Both the position numbers and the translations under genes were made by a program. Under the pieces are notes generated by a model. That model saw nothing but the letters and a program-made list of their open reading frames with translations, made no database searches and was not told where the DNA came from. Positions 23,189 to 35,500 of a stretch of DNA of 64,000 nucleotides are shown piece after piece. Position 1 is the stretch's first letter, and every line of letters begins with the position of its first letter. The stretch lies in NCBI GenBank assembly GCA_963422465.1, contig OY730170.1, forward strand, positions 4,378,379 to 4,442,378, read 5' to 3'. The stretch is from Lichina pygmaea (taxonomy: Eukaryota > Ascomycota > Lichinomycetes > Lichinales > Lichinaceae).

Positions 23189-24271
23189 CTGGCAAAAAAA
23201 AAGCTTTGGAATGACTTTTGGCGGTGGTGATGGGAAGTGGGATTGACGATCCCGATGCAGCACGCCATGTTATGCGGTGCATAGCGGTAGGTCTGCCGAC
23301 AGTATTACTTCGGTCTCAGCTTGAGATGCCCAGTTCGGGTGCGTGATCCTGTTCGGCGTGGCGGGAGATGGAAACTCGGGTGAAGACAGGAGTGCGCTCT
23401 TTCCCATTCGGCCAGCGTGAAGAACGGCTTGTGACAGCTCCACCGACGTCGGCCGCGATGACCAGTCATGTCAGGGCGTTGTATATGCGGTCCGGGATCA
23501 AGCTGACGGATTTCCGATCACGGGTCAGGATCGTGAATCGGAACGCTGTTCTACGGTGGTGCTGGCCAAGGTAGTCGAGTGTGGATGCTTTCAGGCTAAT
23601 TGTCGCGAGAGACAAGAGAGCGAGCAACGAGTGTTCCGACGGGGCCTACTCGCCAGAGCGAAGAGGCCGTGATTGTCATGTTGATAGAGTCGACCACCGC
23701 AGGGTTTTTTTGACTAGAACCAAGTGCCGAGACGCAAAGTTTCAGAGAAAGAGCGGAGAGGAATAGAAGTAACCAGATCATACTTCTTGTTATCAGGCAG
23801 CTCGATGTCAAGATATCGAGCGGAGGTCGACTGTGTAAGAGGAAGAGTCTGAAACAAACCTCCGTGGCTGACAAGCGTATCAAGAAAGATGCCGTGATAC
23901 CATGTTTTGAAAAATTGAGAGCTGGACGGATACAAGATGAAAGGGACTATGGAACAGTTTTTGGATTGCGGACCTGTGCTGGAATCGAGTGGCCGACTCG
24001 CTGAGTAACCAAGTCGCTCCAGGACTTGAATGATGTGCCTCTGCCATTCGTCTCGCCGTAAAGGCATATAAAACACCGCAAGAAACATCCTCGAGTTTTG
24101 AAGCCGTTGCCGCGGATCGCCCACCTGATCGTATTGCCCCTCGCCGCTCGAAGCAAGACTTGCGCCGTTGGATGTGAGGTGACGCCCGCATGCTGCCTTG
24201 CTAGAGCCTCCTGACATGCTCTCCAGATCGTCGTCATGGTGGAAAGTGGCGACCTGTTCTAGAACGTCCCG
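23189..24271. other. Region with broken open frames, no supported gene
   Basis: Three overlapping minus-strand frames between 23714 and 24237 look partly protein-like (for example FLDTLVSHGGLFQTLPL) but shift frame repeatedly and have no domain I can name. They could be decayed sequence downstream of the F-box/ankyrin gene. Confidence 0.35.
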
Positions 24272-25200
24272 TTATTGCGCGAAGGAAACGCGAGGACCGA
24301 TTTTCTCGATGTCCCTTATCAGATGATCGATGATGCATCGTATGGTGTTGCCACGACGATACATCAGCGCAGCCTCTACGCCGACCATATAAAGATCATT
24401 GTAAGGTGAAAGGCAATAGATACGCCTCAGCTCCGACGTGGCCAGACTAGGGTCTTCGAGCAGGCGCCCCGCGGGTCGTAGCCGTTCATACATCCACTCC
24501 AGATGTCGACTCGCAGCATGGTCTAGTATTAGCTTGACCATCGCGTCATGTCCCAGACTGACGGCAAATCGCAATGCATCTGCGAGCTTTGAGATAGGCT
24601 CAGGTGCCTCGGCAGCCTTTTTCAGCCAACGAGTCAGTTGGTCGGATGACTCCAGGAAAACCGCTGTCCACAACGCATACTCGACCATCGCTGAACTCGC
24701 AGTACGACTCTGTTGAGGAAACGATTTGAGCCGGTGGATCATGATCCTAGGGCTGAGCCGCTCCGTTGTTGCAATGCACACGGCTTTCAAGTATATTTCC
24801 GATGACCCGTGCTCTGGGGAGCTCTCTTCGGCTGCCATCATCTCGGCCGTACGATGGATGATTCTTGAGACGTTATCTTTCCGGGTTCCATCAGCCACGA
24901 CCCTTGCTGTAAAGTATTTCTGGGCAAAATTGTGGTGGAGGTGCACAGGGCAGTCCTCAAGCAGCTCCATCGCGACGATCGAGCGGGGGACTTCTTCTGC
25001 GAAGAGTTCTGATGTACAGGAATCGATCGTTCAGCATTTCGTGCAGTATCTCGGGATCTCAAGGGGACCATACTATTGACGAGCCGGAGCTCTAAAGCTG
25101 GCACCACACCCACGGCAGCCACGGTGAGATCCAAGATATCTTTGAACAGCTCTGGGGGCAGGTCAAGGAGCTGCATCTTGGCGGGACTGGGGTCTGACAC
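24272..25200 (-). CDS. F-box-like/ankyrin-type fungal protein, short form
   Basis: Exons 25200-25074 and 25008-24272, joined across a 65-nt intron (GTATGG..CATCAG, phase 1), give 287 residues. The N-terminus MQLLDLPPELFKDILDLTV (from residue 9) is an F-box-like helix pair, continuing EVGVV-type (AVGVVPALELRLVNKLFAEEV), a layout common in large fungal F-box/ankyrin families. Around residues 170-200, LADALRFAVSLGHDAMVKLI matches one ankyrin repeat; more were not found. Family members are usually longer, so the gene may be truncated, and the disordered frames downstream (23714-24237) support that. F-box proteins recruit substrates to SCF ubiquitin ligases; no substrate can be named. It is divergently placed, about 600 bp from the carnitine acetyltransferase gene. 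Confidence 0.7.
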
Positions 25201-25801
25201 GAGAGAGAGAACACTTTATCACGCCTTCGGCGATAGATAGAGTAACAGAGGCAGGTAAAGACACTATACAACTGAGTTGTACAGACTGAGGTGAGGTTGG
25301 AAACAGCACAAAAGAAGGTTGAAGCTCTTTGCGGAAGCAGGCAGCAGGTAGCAGGTATTTATCGATCTGGTGAACAGAGGCTTGAACAATTGTTCACCAA
25401 GCCAAAGATGAATGGGCCAGCTTCATGTATTTGCACAGAGCACAGTGAAAGTTTGGTGGATTGGTGCCTCGGGAATATCAGTCACCAAATTCGAGAGAGC
25501 CGGATAGCGCTTAAGAAGCAAAATTTGCTGAACGTGTTGTTAATGCTGGATATTTGGGACCCACCGTATGATTAGGTGTCTCGACCCTGAAAAAATGCCC
25601 TGCAGTAGAGCCTTTTCCTTCATACAGACCCTGTAGCCTCGGCTTTCAGATATACGTCACGTGCCCCGTGCCGCAAGCCTACTGCCACAAGGCGCGTCAA
25701 TTACGGTAGTGGCCGAGTAAGTACCTCGTACCGTACATTGACAATAGCCACGAAATGACGTCGGGCGTCCCCTCTCGACGAATCAGGGACCAGTCAAGAC
25801 C
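25201..25801. other. Divergent promoter region (F-box/ankyrin gene and carnitine acetyltransferase)
   Basis: Non-coding 601 bp between two divergent starts. GTAC-type words occur near 25720-25735, just before the transferase start. A short open frame at 25291-25575 has no recognisable content. Confidence 0.5.
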
Positions 25802-28800
25802 ATGGACCAAGTTTCATATGACACCCTAGGGTCGTCCCAGGGTGCTCCGAACGCGCCGAATGGCGTTCCTCCTCAGGGACCGTCGGTGGTATCTACAAAG
25901 GAGCCTCAGACCGGGGCAGGTATGACCTTTGCCCATCAAGACGATCTGCCTAAGCTCCCGATTCCGGACTTGGAGGTCACCTCGAGCAGATATCTTGACG
26001 CTCTCAAGCCTCTTCAGTCAGGACGCGAGCATGAGGACACCGAGGCTGCCGTCAAGGACTTTGTCAGGAAGGACGGTCCGGAGCTGCAAGAGCGGTTGAG
26101 AAAGTATGCAACGAGCAAATCGAGCTATATCGAGGAGTTCTGTATGTGTTCATGCAATGAAGAGCTATATAGTCCATCAATCTATGGGGTTGGACGCGCC
26201 GATTGGCTAATAGAAGAGCCTCTGCCGTTGAACAGGGTACGACGCGTACCTAAATTTCGATAACCGTATGTTCTCCCATCTCTTGGCTTCTGCTACGGTC
26301 AAGGCTAATGCGCCACAGCGGTGGTGCTCAATTTGAATCCCTTGTAAGGCCTTATTGTTCCTCTGCTACAACCTCTTCCATCTTCTGATACCTTCCAGTT
26401 TCCTGTTGGAGGATGATCCCACTCCGGCCAGAAATGATCAAGTCACTCGCGCTGCCTCCCTCGTTGTCTCGGCTCTCGCCTTTGCGCGTGCGATCCGCAA
26501 GGAAGAGCTGCCGCCAGACATGCTTCGTGGACAACCACTAGACATGTACCAGTACTCCCGCATCTTCGGCACTTCTCGAATTCCCACCGAAAACGGCTGC
26601 GTCATCGGTCAGGATCCCGTGGCAAAGCACGTCGTCGTGCTCTGCCGCGGCCAGTTCTATTGGTTCGACGTGCTCGATGACAACTCCGACACGATCATGA
26701 CCGAGAAGGACATTGTCCTGAACCTACGGGTCATTGTCGAGGACGCCGAGAAGACGCCCGTTCAGGACGCGGCCCGAGGCGCCCTGGGCGTCCTGAGCAC
26801 CGAGAACAGAAAGGTCTGGGCTGACCTGCGAGATATCCTCACGCGCGAGGAAGGCTCAAACAACTCTGATTGCCTGGGTATCGTCGACTGCGCTCTCTTC
26901 ATCCTCTGTCTGGACGACACCGAGCCGGGGACGACGCATGACCTCTGCACAAACATGCTCTGCGGTACCAACATCATCGAGAAGGGCGTTCAGGTCGGCA
27001 CGTGTACGAACCGCTGGTACGACAAGCTCCAGATCATCGTCTGCAAGAACGGTAGCGCAGGCATCAATTTCGAACACACCGGCGTCGACGGCCATACCGT
27101 TCTCCGGATGGCTAGCGATGTCTACACCGATACCATTTTGAGGTTCGCTCGGACGATAAACGGACGCGCTCCTAGTCTATGGGCCTCGTCCAGCCCGGAT
27201 CCATCGAAACGAGACCCGGAGAGCTTTGGAGACGTCACAACGACGCCGCACAAGCTCGAGTGGGACATGCTGCCAGAGCTGCGCACGGCGCTAAGGTTTG
27301 CCGAAACCCGTCTGGCGGATTTGATCCAACAGAATGAGTTTCGCACGCTCGAGTTTGTCGGGTACGGCAAGAATTTCATCACGTCCATGGGCTTTTCTCC
27401 CGATGCGTTTGTGCAGATGGCTTTCCAGGTGGCGTACTATGGGCTGTACGGACGACTGGAGTGTACGTACGAGCCGGCCATGACCAAGATCTTCCTGCAT
27501 GGCCGCACCGAGGCTATCAGGACCGTGACTGCTGAGTGCGTTGAGTTCGTGCGGACCTTCTGGGCGGACAACCCGGCGGAGAAGAAGGTCGAGGCGCTCC
27601 GAAAGGCTTGCCGGAAACACACCGCCATCACCAAAGAATGCGCCAAGGCGCTAGGACAGGATCGACACCTGTACGCCTTGTACTGCGTCTGGCAGCGGGC
27701 GGTGGATGCCAACGGCGTCGACCCATCCAGCGACGACGGCGCCGCGTATGGGGATGGATCAGGCAGCGTCAGTGTGGGCGAGCCGTCCGAGGTGAGCTGC
27801 GTTGCTCGACCTGAGACTGGCGGCACTTATAACATACTGTAGGAGACTACGAACGGTAACCGCCAATCACCGCCTCGGTCAATGCCGGCCATCTTCGCCG
27901 ATGCAGGCTGGGCCAAGCTGAACACGACAATCCTGTCGACGTCGAACTGCGGGAATCCGTCGCTGCGACACTTTGGCTTCGGGCCGACGTCGAGCGACGG
28001 GTTCGGGATCGGGTACATCATCAAGGGGGACTCGGTCAGCATCTGCGCGTCGTCGAAGCACCGTCAGACGAAGCGCTACATGGACGCGCTTGAGTCATAC
28101 TTCAACGAGATCCGTCGACTGCTCAGGCAGGTGCAGCAACGCCGCGGCACCGGCGGCGCCATCAACGCCAGTCGCGCGCGAGAGGTCGAGAGCGAGGAAC
28201 GCCTGTCGGCGTCGAAGGGCAGCGGCAGGCTCAACCGCGGACGCATGATCGAGACGGATTCCACCAAGCGGAGTGTCGATAATCTGACCGACAAAGCCGT
28301 CGAGTTTGATGAGGATGACGATGGTCTTGGTGGCTGTGCGTATCTCTCTACATCACCCACTTCCGCCCTGTTCGCACAGAATCGCATGAGTCTTGTTCCC
28401 TTTTAGATTCCCTGGTCCTAACGCGGCACTTGCAATCAAAAGACGGCTTCTTCGACGCCGGTCAGCTTCTCCAGGCACTTTCGGTGCGCAGCCCGAGCAG
28501 CGCCAGACTCAACACGTCTTCCCCTTCCGCGAACAACTTCTCGACCTCCGCCAACAACCCAATCCCCTCTTCCCTCTCAACCTCCACAAATCATAGCAAT
28601 ACGGCCCCTTCATCTCTCATGACAGGCGCAGAGAATGCCGTTGATAGGAAGAACAATGACCCGCATCACATTGGCGACGACGGTCGCGGCGACAACGCGC
28701 ACAAAGAGATATTAGGCACTGATGGAGATGTGGCGGCAGAAGGAGATGTCGACGTCGACGTCAACGGCGTGCCTACCACGAATTTGTCCTCGAGAAGAGG

Positions 28801-28837
28801 TGTCGTGGGGAAGAAGTTGACTCTGAGCGATTACTGA
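25802..28837 (+). CDS. facC: Carnitine acetyltransferase, large cytosolic type (FacC/Yat2-like)
   Basis: Six exons: 25802-26141, 26236-26265, 26319-26343, 26399-27791, 27843-28335 and 28407-28837; five introns of 51-94 nt, all in phase; 903 residues. Two exons are very small (30 and 25 nt) and encode WYDAYLNFDNPVVLNLNP, a diagnostic N-terminal block of the choline/carnitine acyltransferase family. Later landmarks are RGQPLDMYQYSRIFGTSRIP, the catalytic-His segment NFEHTGVDGHTVLRM (His near residue 357), and the C-terminal ILSTSNCGNPSLRHFGFGP and DGFGIGYIIK. The enzyme transfers acetyl groups between CoA and carnitine for acetyl-unit transport during growth on acetate or fatty acids. No mitochondrial presequence and no C-terminal peroxisomal tripeptide (it ends LSDY) favour the cytosolic isoform. 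A C-terminal extension of about 200 residues is low-complexity, acidic and Ser/Asn-rich, as in the large fungal forms. Confidence 0.93.
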
Positions 28838-28884
28838 GCAATTATTCAGCTGTGGGTGCTGAAACGACTGTGAGAGCTGCCCGC

Positions 28885-29085
28885 TACCCAACCCCCCTCC
28901 CTCTATCCAGCCATTAGCCATCTACCCAAGCCACCTATCTAGCTATCAGTCCATCCAGCCATCATCTAATCAACCCACCTATCCAGCTATCAGCCATCCG
29001 TGCCATCTACCCAGCCCACCCATCCAGCCATCATCTCCCGACCCAGCCATCATCTCTCTACCCAACCGTGCCAGCCCGCCTATCC
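28885..29085. repeat. Degenerate CCAGCCATC/TATCCAGC minisatellite
   Basis: Irregular repetition of CCATCTACCCA, CCTATCCAGC and CAGCCATCATCT over about 200 bp, directly 3' of the carnitine acetyltransferase gene. Confidence 0.7.
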
Positions 29086-29374
29086 GTTTCTTAGCCATCA
29101 CTACCCAGCTCTGCTTCTAGTTGTCGCCCAACAATCCTCGGAGAGTTTTGATTTTTCCTTCTCTCTTCCACCTATTCTACTCTGCATCACACAGCGTACG
29201 TGTACTTCCGTACCCACTTAATTCCTAGTCCAAAATACGAAAAACTCCCTCTCCCCTCAAAAGTGATAAAGTCTTGCATGGTATCAAATGGCCAGTGGCA
29301 ACACTTGTCCAAGTACTTGGCTTTGCTCTGAGACAAGCTTCTTTCTTTGTAGATGGGGGATATATATATATGAG

Positions 29375-29380
<6 letters not shown>

Positions 29381-29427
<47 letters not shown>
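29381..29427. repeat. (GA)n microsatellite
   Basis: About 23 uninterrupted AG units. Confidence 0.95.
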
Positions 29428-29430
<3 letters not shown>

Positions 29431-29878
29431 TTGTTGTATACTTGGTCACTATTTCTGATTAATATACTTGACTCCTACCTGTTGAATGTCCATCTCGACT
29501 TTTGGTCAGTATCTTGATTCCCAGGGAGTGTGTGTGCATCAAGAGTACTTGTTCTTCTGTTGGTATTGGTACATCAAGACCACTTCTGTGAGTATTGGAG
29601 GTGTGGAGATTCTCGGATTCTAGATGTGGAGGGGAGGGGACATGTTGTGGGGGATGGCTGAAAAAGTGTGTGACGGGGGTGGGGGTGTTGGCAAAAAGTC
29701 CTATCCTTGTACTTGATTACTATCATCGCAACGCAATATTAGAAAGAAAACCTCACACCTTTTCTCCCCAGGCTTTAGGACCTTTGCTAGAGAATAACAT
29801 AGCAAGACAAAGACAAGACCGGAGACCAGGCAAGGAAGAACTCGTCCACCTCCCATCTGCTCAGCTGAGCTGGCATCT

Positions 29879-29882
<4 letters not shown>

Positions 29883-29921
<39 letters not shown>
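29883..29921. repeat. (CA)n microsatellite
   Basis: About 19 CA units, near the 3' side of ypt1. Confidence 0.95.
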
Positions 29922-29926
<5 letters not shown>

Positions 29927-30031
29927 TCACTTCCGTGTCTTCCCCCCCTCAACTAGCCACCCGAGACACACCGATCGACGGTCCGTCGAACAAATCCCCG
30001 ACCGGCCATGCCACCTTCTGTGACTCGACCT

Positions 30032-31031
30032 TCAACAGCACCCGTTGGCCGATCCTGATTGGACGCCTTGACCTTGTCCGACCTGCACCGTCGGCTTGTT
30101 GTTGACCGTCGTGTTGCCCATCCGCTCTTTGATCTGCCGGGCCATGGTCAAGAAGGCCTGTTCCACGTTCGACGCGTTCTTGGCCGACGTCTCGAGGAAG
30201 GGGATGCCGAGGCTGTCGGCGAACTCCTGCGTATGACGTGTCAACGGGCTGTCGCGTACATGACGATGCTACGGTGACTGGGAGCCGGACCTTTGCCACC
30301 GTGTATTCAACCACCTTCTTGTCTGCCATATCGCTCTTGTTGCCCACGAGCAGCTTGTTGACACCCTCCGTAGCATACCGATCGATCTCCTGGAGCCACT
30401 GCTTCACGTTGTTGAAGGACTCCATGTCCGTGACATCGTACACGACGCAGATACCGTGGGCTCCTCGATAGTATGACGAGGTGATGGTTCGGAATCGCTC
30501 TTGGCCGGCGGTATCCCACTAGACAGCGTCGGTCAGTCTAACAGTAGCCCAAAGATCGCTGGACGTGGCGAGGGCGTCTTACAATCTGTAACTTGACGGT
30601 CTTGCCATCGAGCTCGATCGTTCGGATTTTCTGCGCGGTCCACGAGTCAGGCCACATCCTCAGCGAGTTCCATCGGAGAGGAACCTTACGAAGTCGACGC
30701 CGATGGTCGAGATATAGCTCTCAGTGTACGTATCGTCGGCAAACCGTAACAGCAGGCATGACTTTCCCACGCCCGAGTCTCCGATCAGGAGAAGCTTGAA
30801 GAGGTAGTCGTATCTAACGGCAGGCAAGGGTCAGCAACGGGAACACCCGCTCGTCAGACGAGAGCAGCCACTGTGGCTATCGTCATCCAACTTGGCAACA
30901 CTCTAGATTCCAGCAGCCACATCAGCGACACTCGTTGAACGGGCCTTGGCCAAGTCTACCGCGCAACAAGCCCGTGGACAGTTACGAACGGAGAGAGAAT
31001 GGGGGAGGGAAACACACCACTCTGGATTCAT
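30032..31031 (-). CDS. ypt1: Rab GTPase Ypt1 (Rab1)
   Basis: Exons in transcript order: 31031-31021 (only 11 nt), 30813-30690, 30630-30583, 30518-30291 and 30226-30032; 201 residues, the normal Ypt1 length. The P-loop is GDSGVGKS, followed by the Rab1-type [17 protein letters not shown] switch [21 protein letters not shown] switch II, NKSD and ETSAK for guanine binding, and a C-terminal NGCC for double geranylgeranylation. Ypt1 acts in ER-to-Golgi transport and autophagy at Golgi and pre-autophagosomal membranes. The 11-nt first exon encodes MNPE split before [11 protein letters not shown] and uses a GTGGTG donor. The intron before the last exon starts GTCCGG, a weaker donor, but the junction VAK/EFADSLG is exact for the family. 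Identification is very secure. Confidence 0.97.
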
Positions 31032-31920
31032 GATGCAGGAAGAACTGGTGTTCTAGGTGGTGGCGGACGATGAGGGCCGACAAGAACAAGCCAGACAAGC
31101 CAGACAAGCCAGATGTTCGGCTCAAAGTTGAGGAAGAGTCGGACTACGCAGGCGGAGACGGAGAGTTCCGCAGGTCGAAGATACCAGAAGAAAGATGAAA
31201 AACGTGGGAGAGAGAGAGAGACGAGGATGTTTGATGGGTGGAGGGCGGTGTCGACCGAAGAGGAAACGGGGTTGGATAGATCTGTAGGAACGGAAAAAGC
31301 AGCCTGCGATGGCGACTTTCGACGAGGACGACGATGCCGATGAACGATGATCGTCGTTGGAGCCTTTACAGTGGGAGCCGTACGTACAACGTGCGAGGTG
31401 TATAGCGGATATAACGTTACGTGTACCGGTATACGCTTAGTAAGCTGGAGAGCTCGCAACATTATCAAAATAATTTGGTCAGATCACTTCCCAGCCATGC
31501 CAGCCATGCCAGCCATCATGGATCTAGTCCCTGAGAGTCTTGATACAACAGCAATCCCAAAGTGACAGCAAATGACTTGAGATGAGTGTCCTGTCACTAG
31601 GCAGTCATTGATGCCAACAGAGAGCACGCAGAATTCTCAAGTGCAAGTATCTATGTGTCTCAAGAGTTTTGACAATGCAGCTCTGAAATTCTCTTTAGCT
31701 TGTACATGTCATGTTATTTTGGCTATACACCTTGTAGTACAGAAGCCCACAACAAAAGTATTCGCAATCCTACCAAAAAGTGACAAGACTGTATGTATGA
31801 TGGTACCAGATGTAATGCTCCGCCAGTAATATTAGGAGTCTCATAACTTTCTGACTAAGCATGCTGTATATATAGAACAAGGTACTTCCGTACGTACGGA
31901 AGGATCACGAAAAAGGTGTA
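31032..31920. other. Upstream region of ypt1; no other gene seen
   Basis: Non-coding. GTAC words cluster around 31378-31400 and 31881-31902, the latter ending at the presumed left end of a transposon relic. A triple CCAGCCATG repeat lies at 31493-31517. Confidence 0.5.
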
Positions 31921-32340
31921 CCCGTGCCTGTGTGGGCTGACACCCCTCCCGCCCTTCGGTACGTACGGAATACCCTCCTTCCCAGGAGGGTGCCTATCAT
32001 GCCAACGAAAACAACACCCCAATGAAAATCACCAAATTACTACAATAGCGACCATGTTCAAATCACCAAAACTCCATGGCCAAACCATACATAGAAGTCA
32101 AGGGCTGTATCTCAGAAGCTATAGAATCCATTCCCGCTTGCAAAAAGTTCACTATCTCAGAATTGGCCAAGAAATTCAATGTCCCACATCAACAAATTTA
32201 GTGCGGTAAGTTGAGGAGAAGGAGTGTGTGGAAGCAGCTACTCAGGCATGTCAGGTTTGTGAAGCTGCAGCCACTCAACAACGACAGCATCATCAGGAGA
32301 ATTCTATAACCTCAGAGATGATAGAGAAAGAGTAGGGGAA
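31921..32340 (+). mobile_element. Relic of a pogo-type DNA transposon (left end and N-terminal fragment)
   Basis: TA at 31919-31920 is followed by CCCGTGCC, the same first bases as the complete terminal repeats of the element at 57.6 kb. An ATG at about 32082 opens MAKPYIEVKGCISEAIESIP, then a helix-turn-helix segment KFTISELAKKFNVPHQQ of the psq/pogo type, and a stop follows at once. A related N-terminus (MVKSYTEAEDHIQEVLGSIL) occurs in the 57.6-kb element. No matching right end was found before the aminopeptidase gene, so the right boundary is approximate. This is a plain DNA-transposon fragment. Confidence 0.55.
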
Positions 32341-32583
32341 TTGCTAGGACTACAGCTTCTAGAGAGCGATCTACTCGTAGGCAGCATCGAAGTTGCCCAT
32401 TGTAGCTATGATGCATCGTGACTGTGTTCCGGCCCTATATCCGGTAAATACGTATGTACCGTACATCTCATTCAAGGCCAAGGCTTTTCCGTAGCCCGAG
32501 CAGCCCGTCCGTCGCCCGCAACAGAGCCACGGTCATCTCGCTCCAGAAGCATCCCCAGAGCGACGGCGCTCGTGAGGTCCCGC

Positions 32584-35500
32584 TCAGAGATACCCGTGTG
32601 CGTTCAACCACTCCTGCACCAGCTGCTCGTCTCGCTCCTTGTAGTTGGCGTTGCTTCGGATAGTATCGGCGATGACTCCCAGACTCCGGTCGTAGCCCCG
32701 ATTGTCCTTGTCCTTGAAGAAGCTGGCAATCTCCCGCTCGATCTCGTGGCTGGCAAACTGTTTGAGACTCATCTTCAGCAGTCGGTCCAGCACGACAAAG
32801 TTGCCGGCCAGCGTCCCATGCACGCTGTCCCAGTGGTCCTTGATGTACCGCCACAGGTGCAGGCGAGCCTTGGGATTGGCAGCGAGAGAGGCAGTGCCGC
32901 TGTGCTTGTCTTGCAAGGGCACCTTGTCGGAGAAGACAAATTCGATAAAGTCCTGGGCCAGCTCCGGCATCTGGACACGGCCCAGCGAGACCAGGCAGAT
33001 CTCCTTGCCGTCGACGGACGTCGTCTGCAGGAACTCGTTCTTGACGGCCTCGTACTCGGCACGGCCTCCCTTGCTCACGACGACACGGAAGATGGCCGAT
33101 CGAAGGTTGGGATGCACCGCCTTTGGGTCATCACCGGACACGTACAGCTGGAAGCGACGTTGAGCCTCGGTCACGATTCTGAACTGACGTGTCAGCGGCA
33201 GGGCACAGAGCTGGTGGCGCAGGGCCGGTGGATGACTTGCTCCTTGTGACCAACCCCACCGGCCGAGGATAGAAGCAGCGCTCGAAGCTGGATCCGAAGG
33301 AAGTCCTCGTTCGGGCCGAAGTCCCAGCCAATCTTCTCTGCTGCAGGTGTCAGGAGACGCAGCTGGAATTTCTGCAGCCCCTTTGCGATGGTTTCGTTGT
33401 CGGCGAAGATCGAGCGGACGTTCGCGAGGGAGCTGATGACCTGCGACCAGACGCTGTCGAAGTTAGTGCCTGGTTCGGTTCAGGAGAGAGGAGTCCGCAG
33501 GTGTCGCGTACAGATAATTCTCTTCGCTTTGGAATCCCTCCAAGAAAGACAACAGGCCGGCGGTGGTACTGTTGCCGGCGATCGCCAACGCAGCCGTGTC
33601 GCCGATCAACCCAATTCGATCTTCGACCGTAAGCTGAGATCTGGCAGCGCTGAGCTTTGCAAGCCGTTGCGGCGGGTAGCCAGTACGGAAGAAACCGGTT
33701 TGGTCGGTGTTGAGCTTGTAGAAGCTGTCGTTGATGTCGCGGATCGTGGTCTCCTTGGCCGTGAGAGCTTCTGCACGTACGTCGGGTGCCTTGGGATCTG
33801 TCTTGAGGCCGAGCGGTATCCACCAGGTTGTTTCATCCTCCTCAGGCTTCACGTCACCGGTAGAGAGGAATCGGGACTGACGGACCCCAATCTGCCCTGG
33901 CTCTTCCGCGACCGTGATGACAGGGAAGCCGATCTTGCGGATCCAGGTGTCCTGAGACATCTTAGCTCCTTGACCTCGGAAAAGATAGACTGCCAAGGCT
34001 TACCATGACACTTGTGACGTCTTGTCCGGAGGCTTTGCTAAGCGCGTCCCAGAGGTCCTTTGTGGTCGCGTTGCCTTGCAAAAGTTCTTAGGACAGTCCT
34101 GAGCATCTCTAGACGACCAAGACTCACCATACATGTGGGCCTTCAGATAGTCCGAAACACCCTTGAGAAAGACTTCTACGCCGAGATGGGCGCTGAGCAT
34201 GCGAATGACCGAGCTCCCCTTGAGGTAGCTGATGTGATCAAAGATCTGATCAATGTCGAGCGCGTCTCGGACAGGAACCTCGATGGGATGAGAGCCTCGA
34301 AGGGCGTCCAGGGTGAAAGCTGGTTGCACAGAATCACTCTGCACTCAGCACACCTGTCAGCAGAGGGCCGTGTTCCGGGCAAGGTGTACCTTTGGAGCGC
34401 TGACGTACGACAAACTGGCCCCACACGTTCCATTCTGTTGACTCCGAGATTAGCAGGCGGAAACAATGGCAGGCCAATTCCTCGGGGAACAAACCCGGGT
34501 ACAGATGATCAACAGCAAGCCATCCTACCCAGGTGGCGAAACCCTCGTTGAGCCACAGCTCACTCCACCAGTCCATGGTGACCAGGTTGCCAAACCATTG
34601 ATGGGCCAGCTCTGAGAGTGGTTGGTGTTAGTGGTCGATTAGGACCAGTCACAGACAGACATAGACTGACCATGAGCCACGACGTATGCCACACGATTCT
34701 TGTACTTGACGTCCGAGCTCGCTTCATCGAACAAGACAGCTGTGGTGCGATACGTGATGAGGCCCCAGTTCTCCATAGCACCGTGTGACTGGATGGTATG
34801 ATCAGCCCAATTGCCGGTGGATGGAGATGAAACGAGTGAGAGGCTGAGAGAGGCCACGGCAAACCTACGAATTCGTGGACGGCGAGCAGATCAACCTTAG
34901 GCAGCGGATAATCGATGCGGAAGACCTGTCGTTCGTGACAACGTCAGCACGGGCACTTCAGATGATATGGCAAGTCAATCGGTCGGAGATGCCCACCTCG
35001 GAGAAGTAGTCGACAACCTGGTGAGCGTTCTGCAGAGCAAATCGTCCTTGTTCCTTTAGACCCCGCGTCGTGTAGACCCGCACGGGCAGGTTCTTCCCGT
35101 TGTACCTTCTCTTCGTATGGCCCTCGACATATTCAAAGTCACCAAATGCCCAAGCCAGCAGCTGTGGGAATCGTCAGCGATCCTTGCTCGATCCTCCTGA
35201 ACATCCCCACATACATAGGTGCTCATCCTGGGGCTTCTCTCGAAAGAGACCTTCTTGAGGCCAGACCTGGAGCCGGGCTTCACCTCCTTCTCGGGCATGT
35301 TGCTCAGCGCAGTCTGGTCCTCGGGAATCTCAATCTCGAAATCGAAGCTCGCTTTCAGATTTGGCTCGTCGAAGCAAGGGAATGCTCTGCGAGCATCGCA
35401 GGACTCGAACTGGGTGCTGAACATGTAGTGGAACTCGTCGTCCCTGGGCACCGATGGCGCCGCCGGTGCCGCTGGCTTGTACTTGGATCGGTAGAACCCT

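Larger units (their letters stand above)
28838..30031. other. Intergenic, rich in degenerate tandem and simple repeats
   Basis: Holds a degenerate minisatellite of CCATCYAGCC-like units (28885-29085), a (GA)n tract (29381-29427) and a (CA)n tract (29883-29921). No gene is supported. Confidence 0.7.

Noticed and set aside
23714-24237. Minus-strand gene downstream of the F-box/ankyrin gene
   Set aside because: Protein-like pieces change frame repeatedly and no start, splice sites or domain could be assigned.
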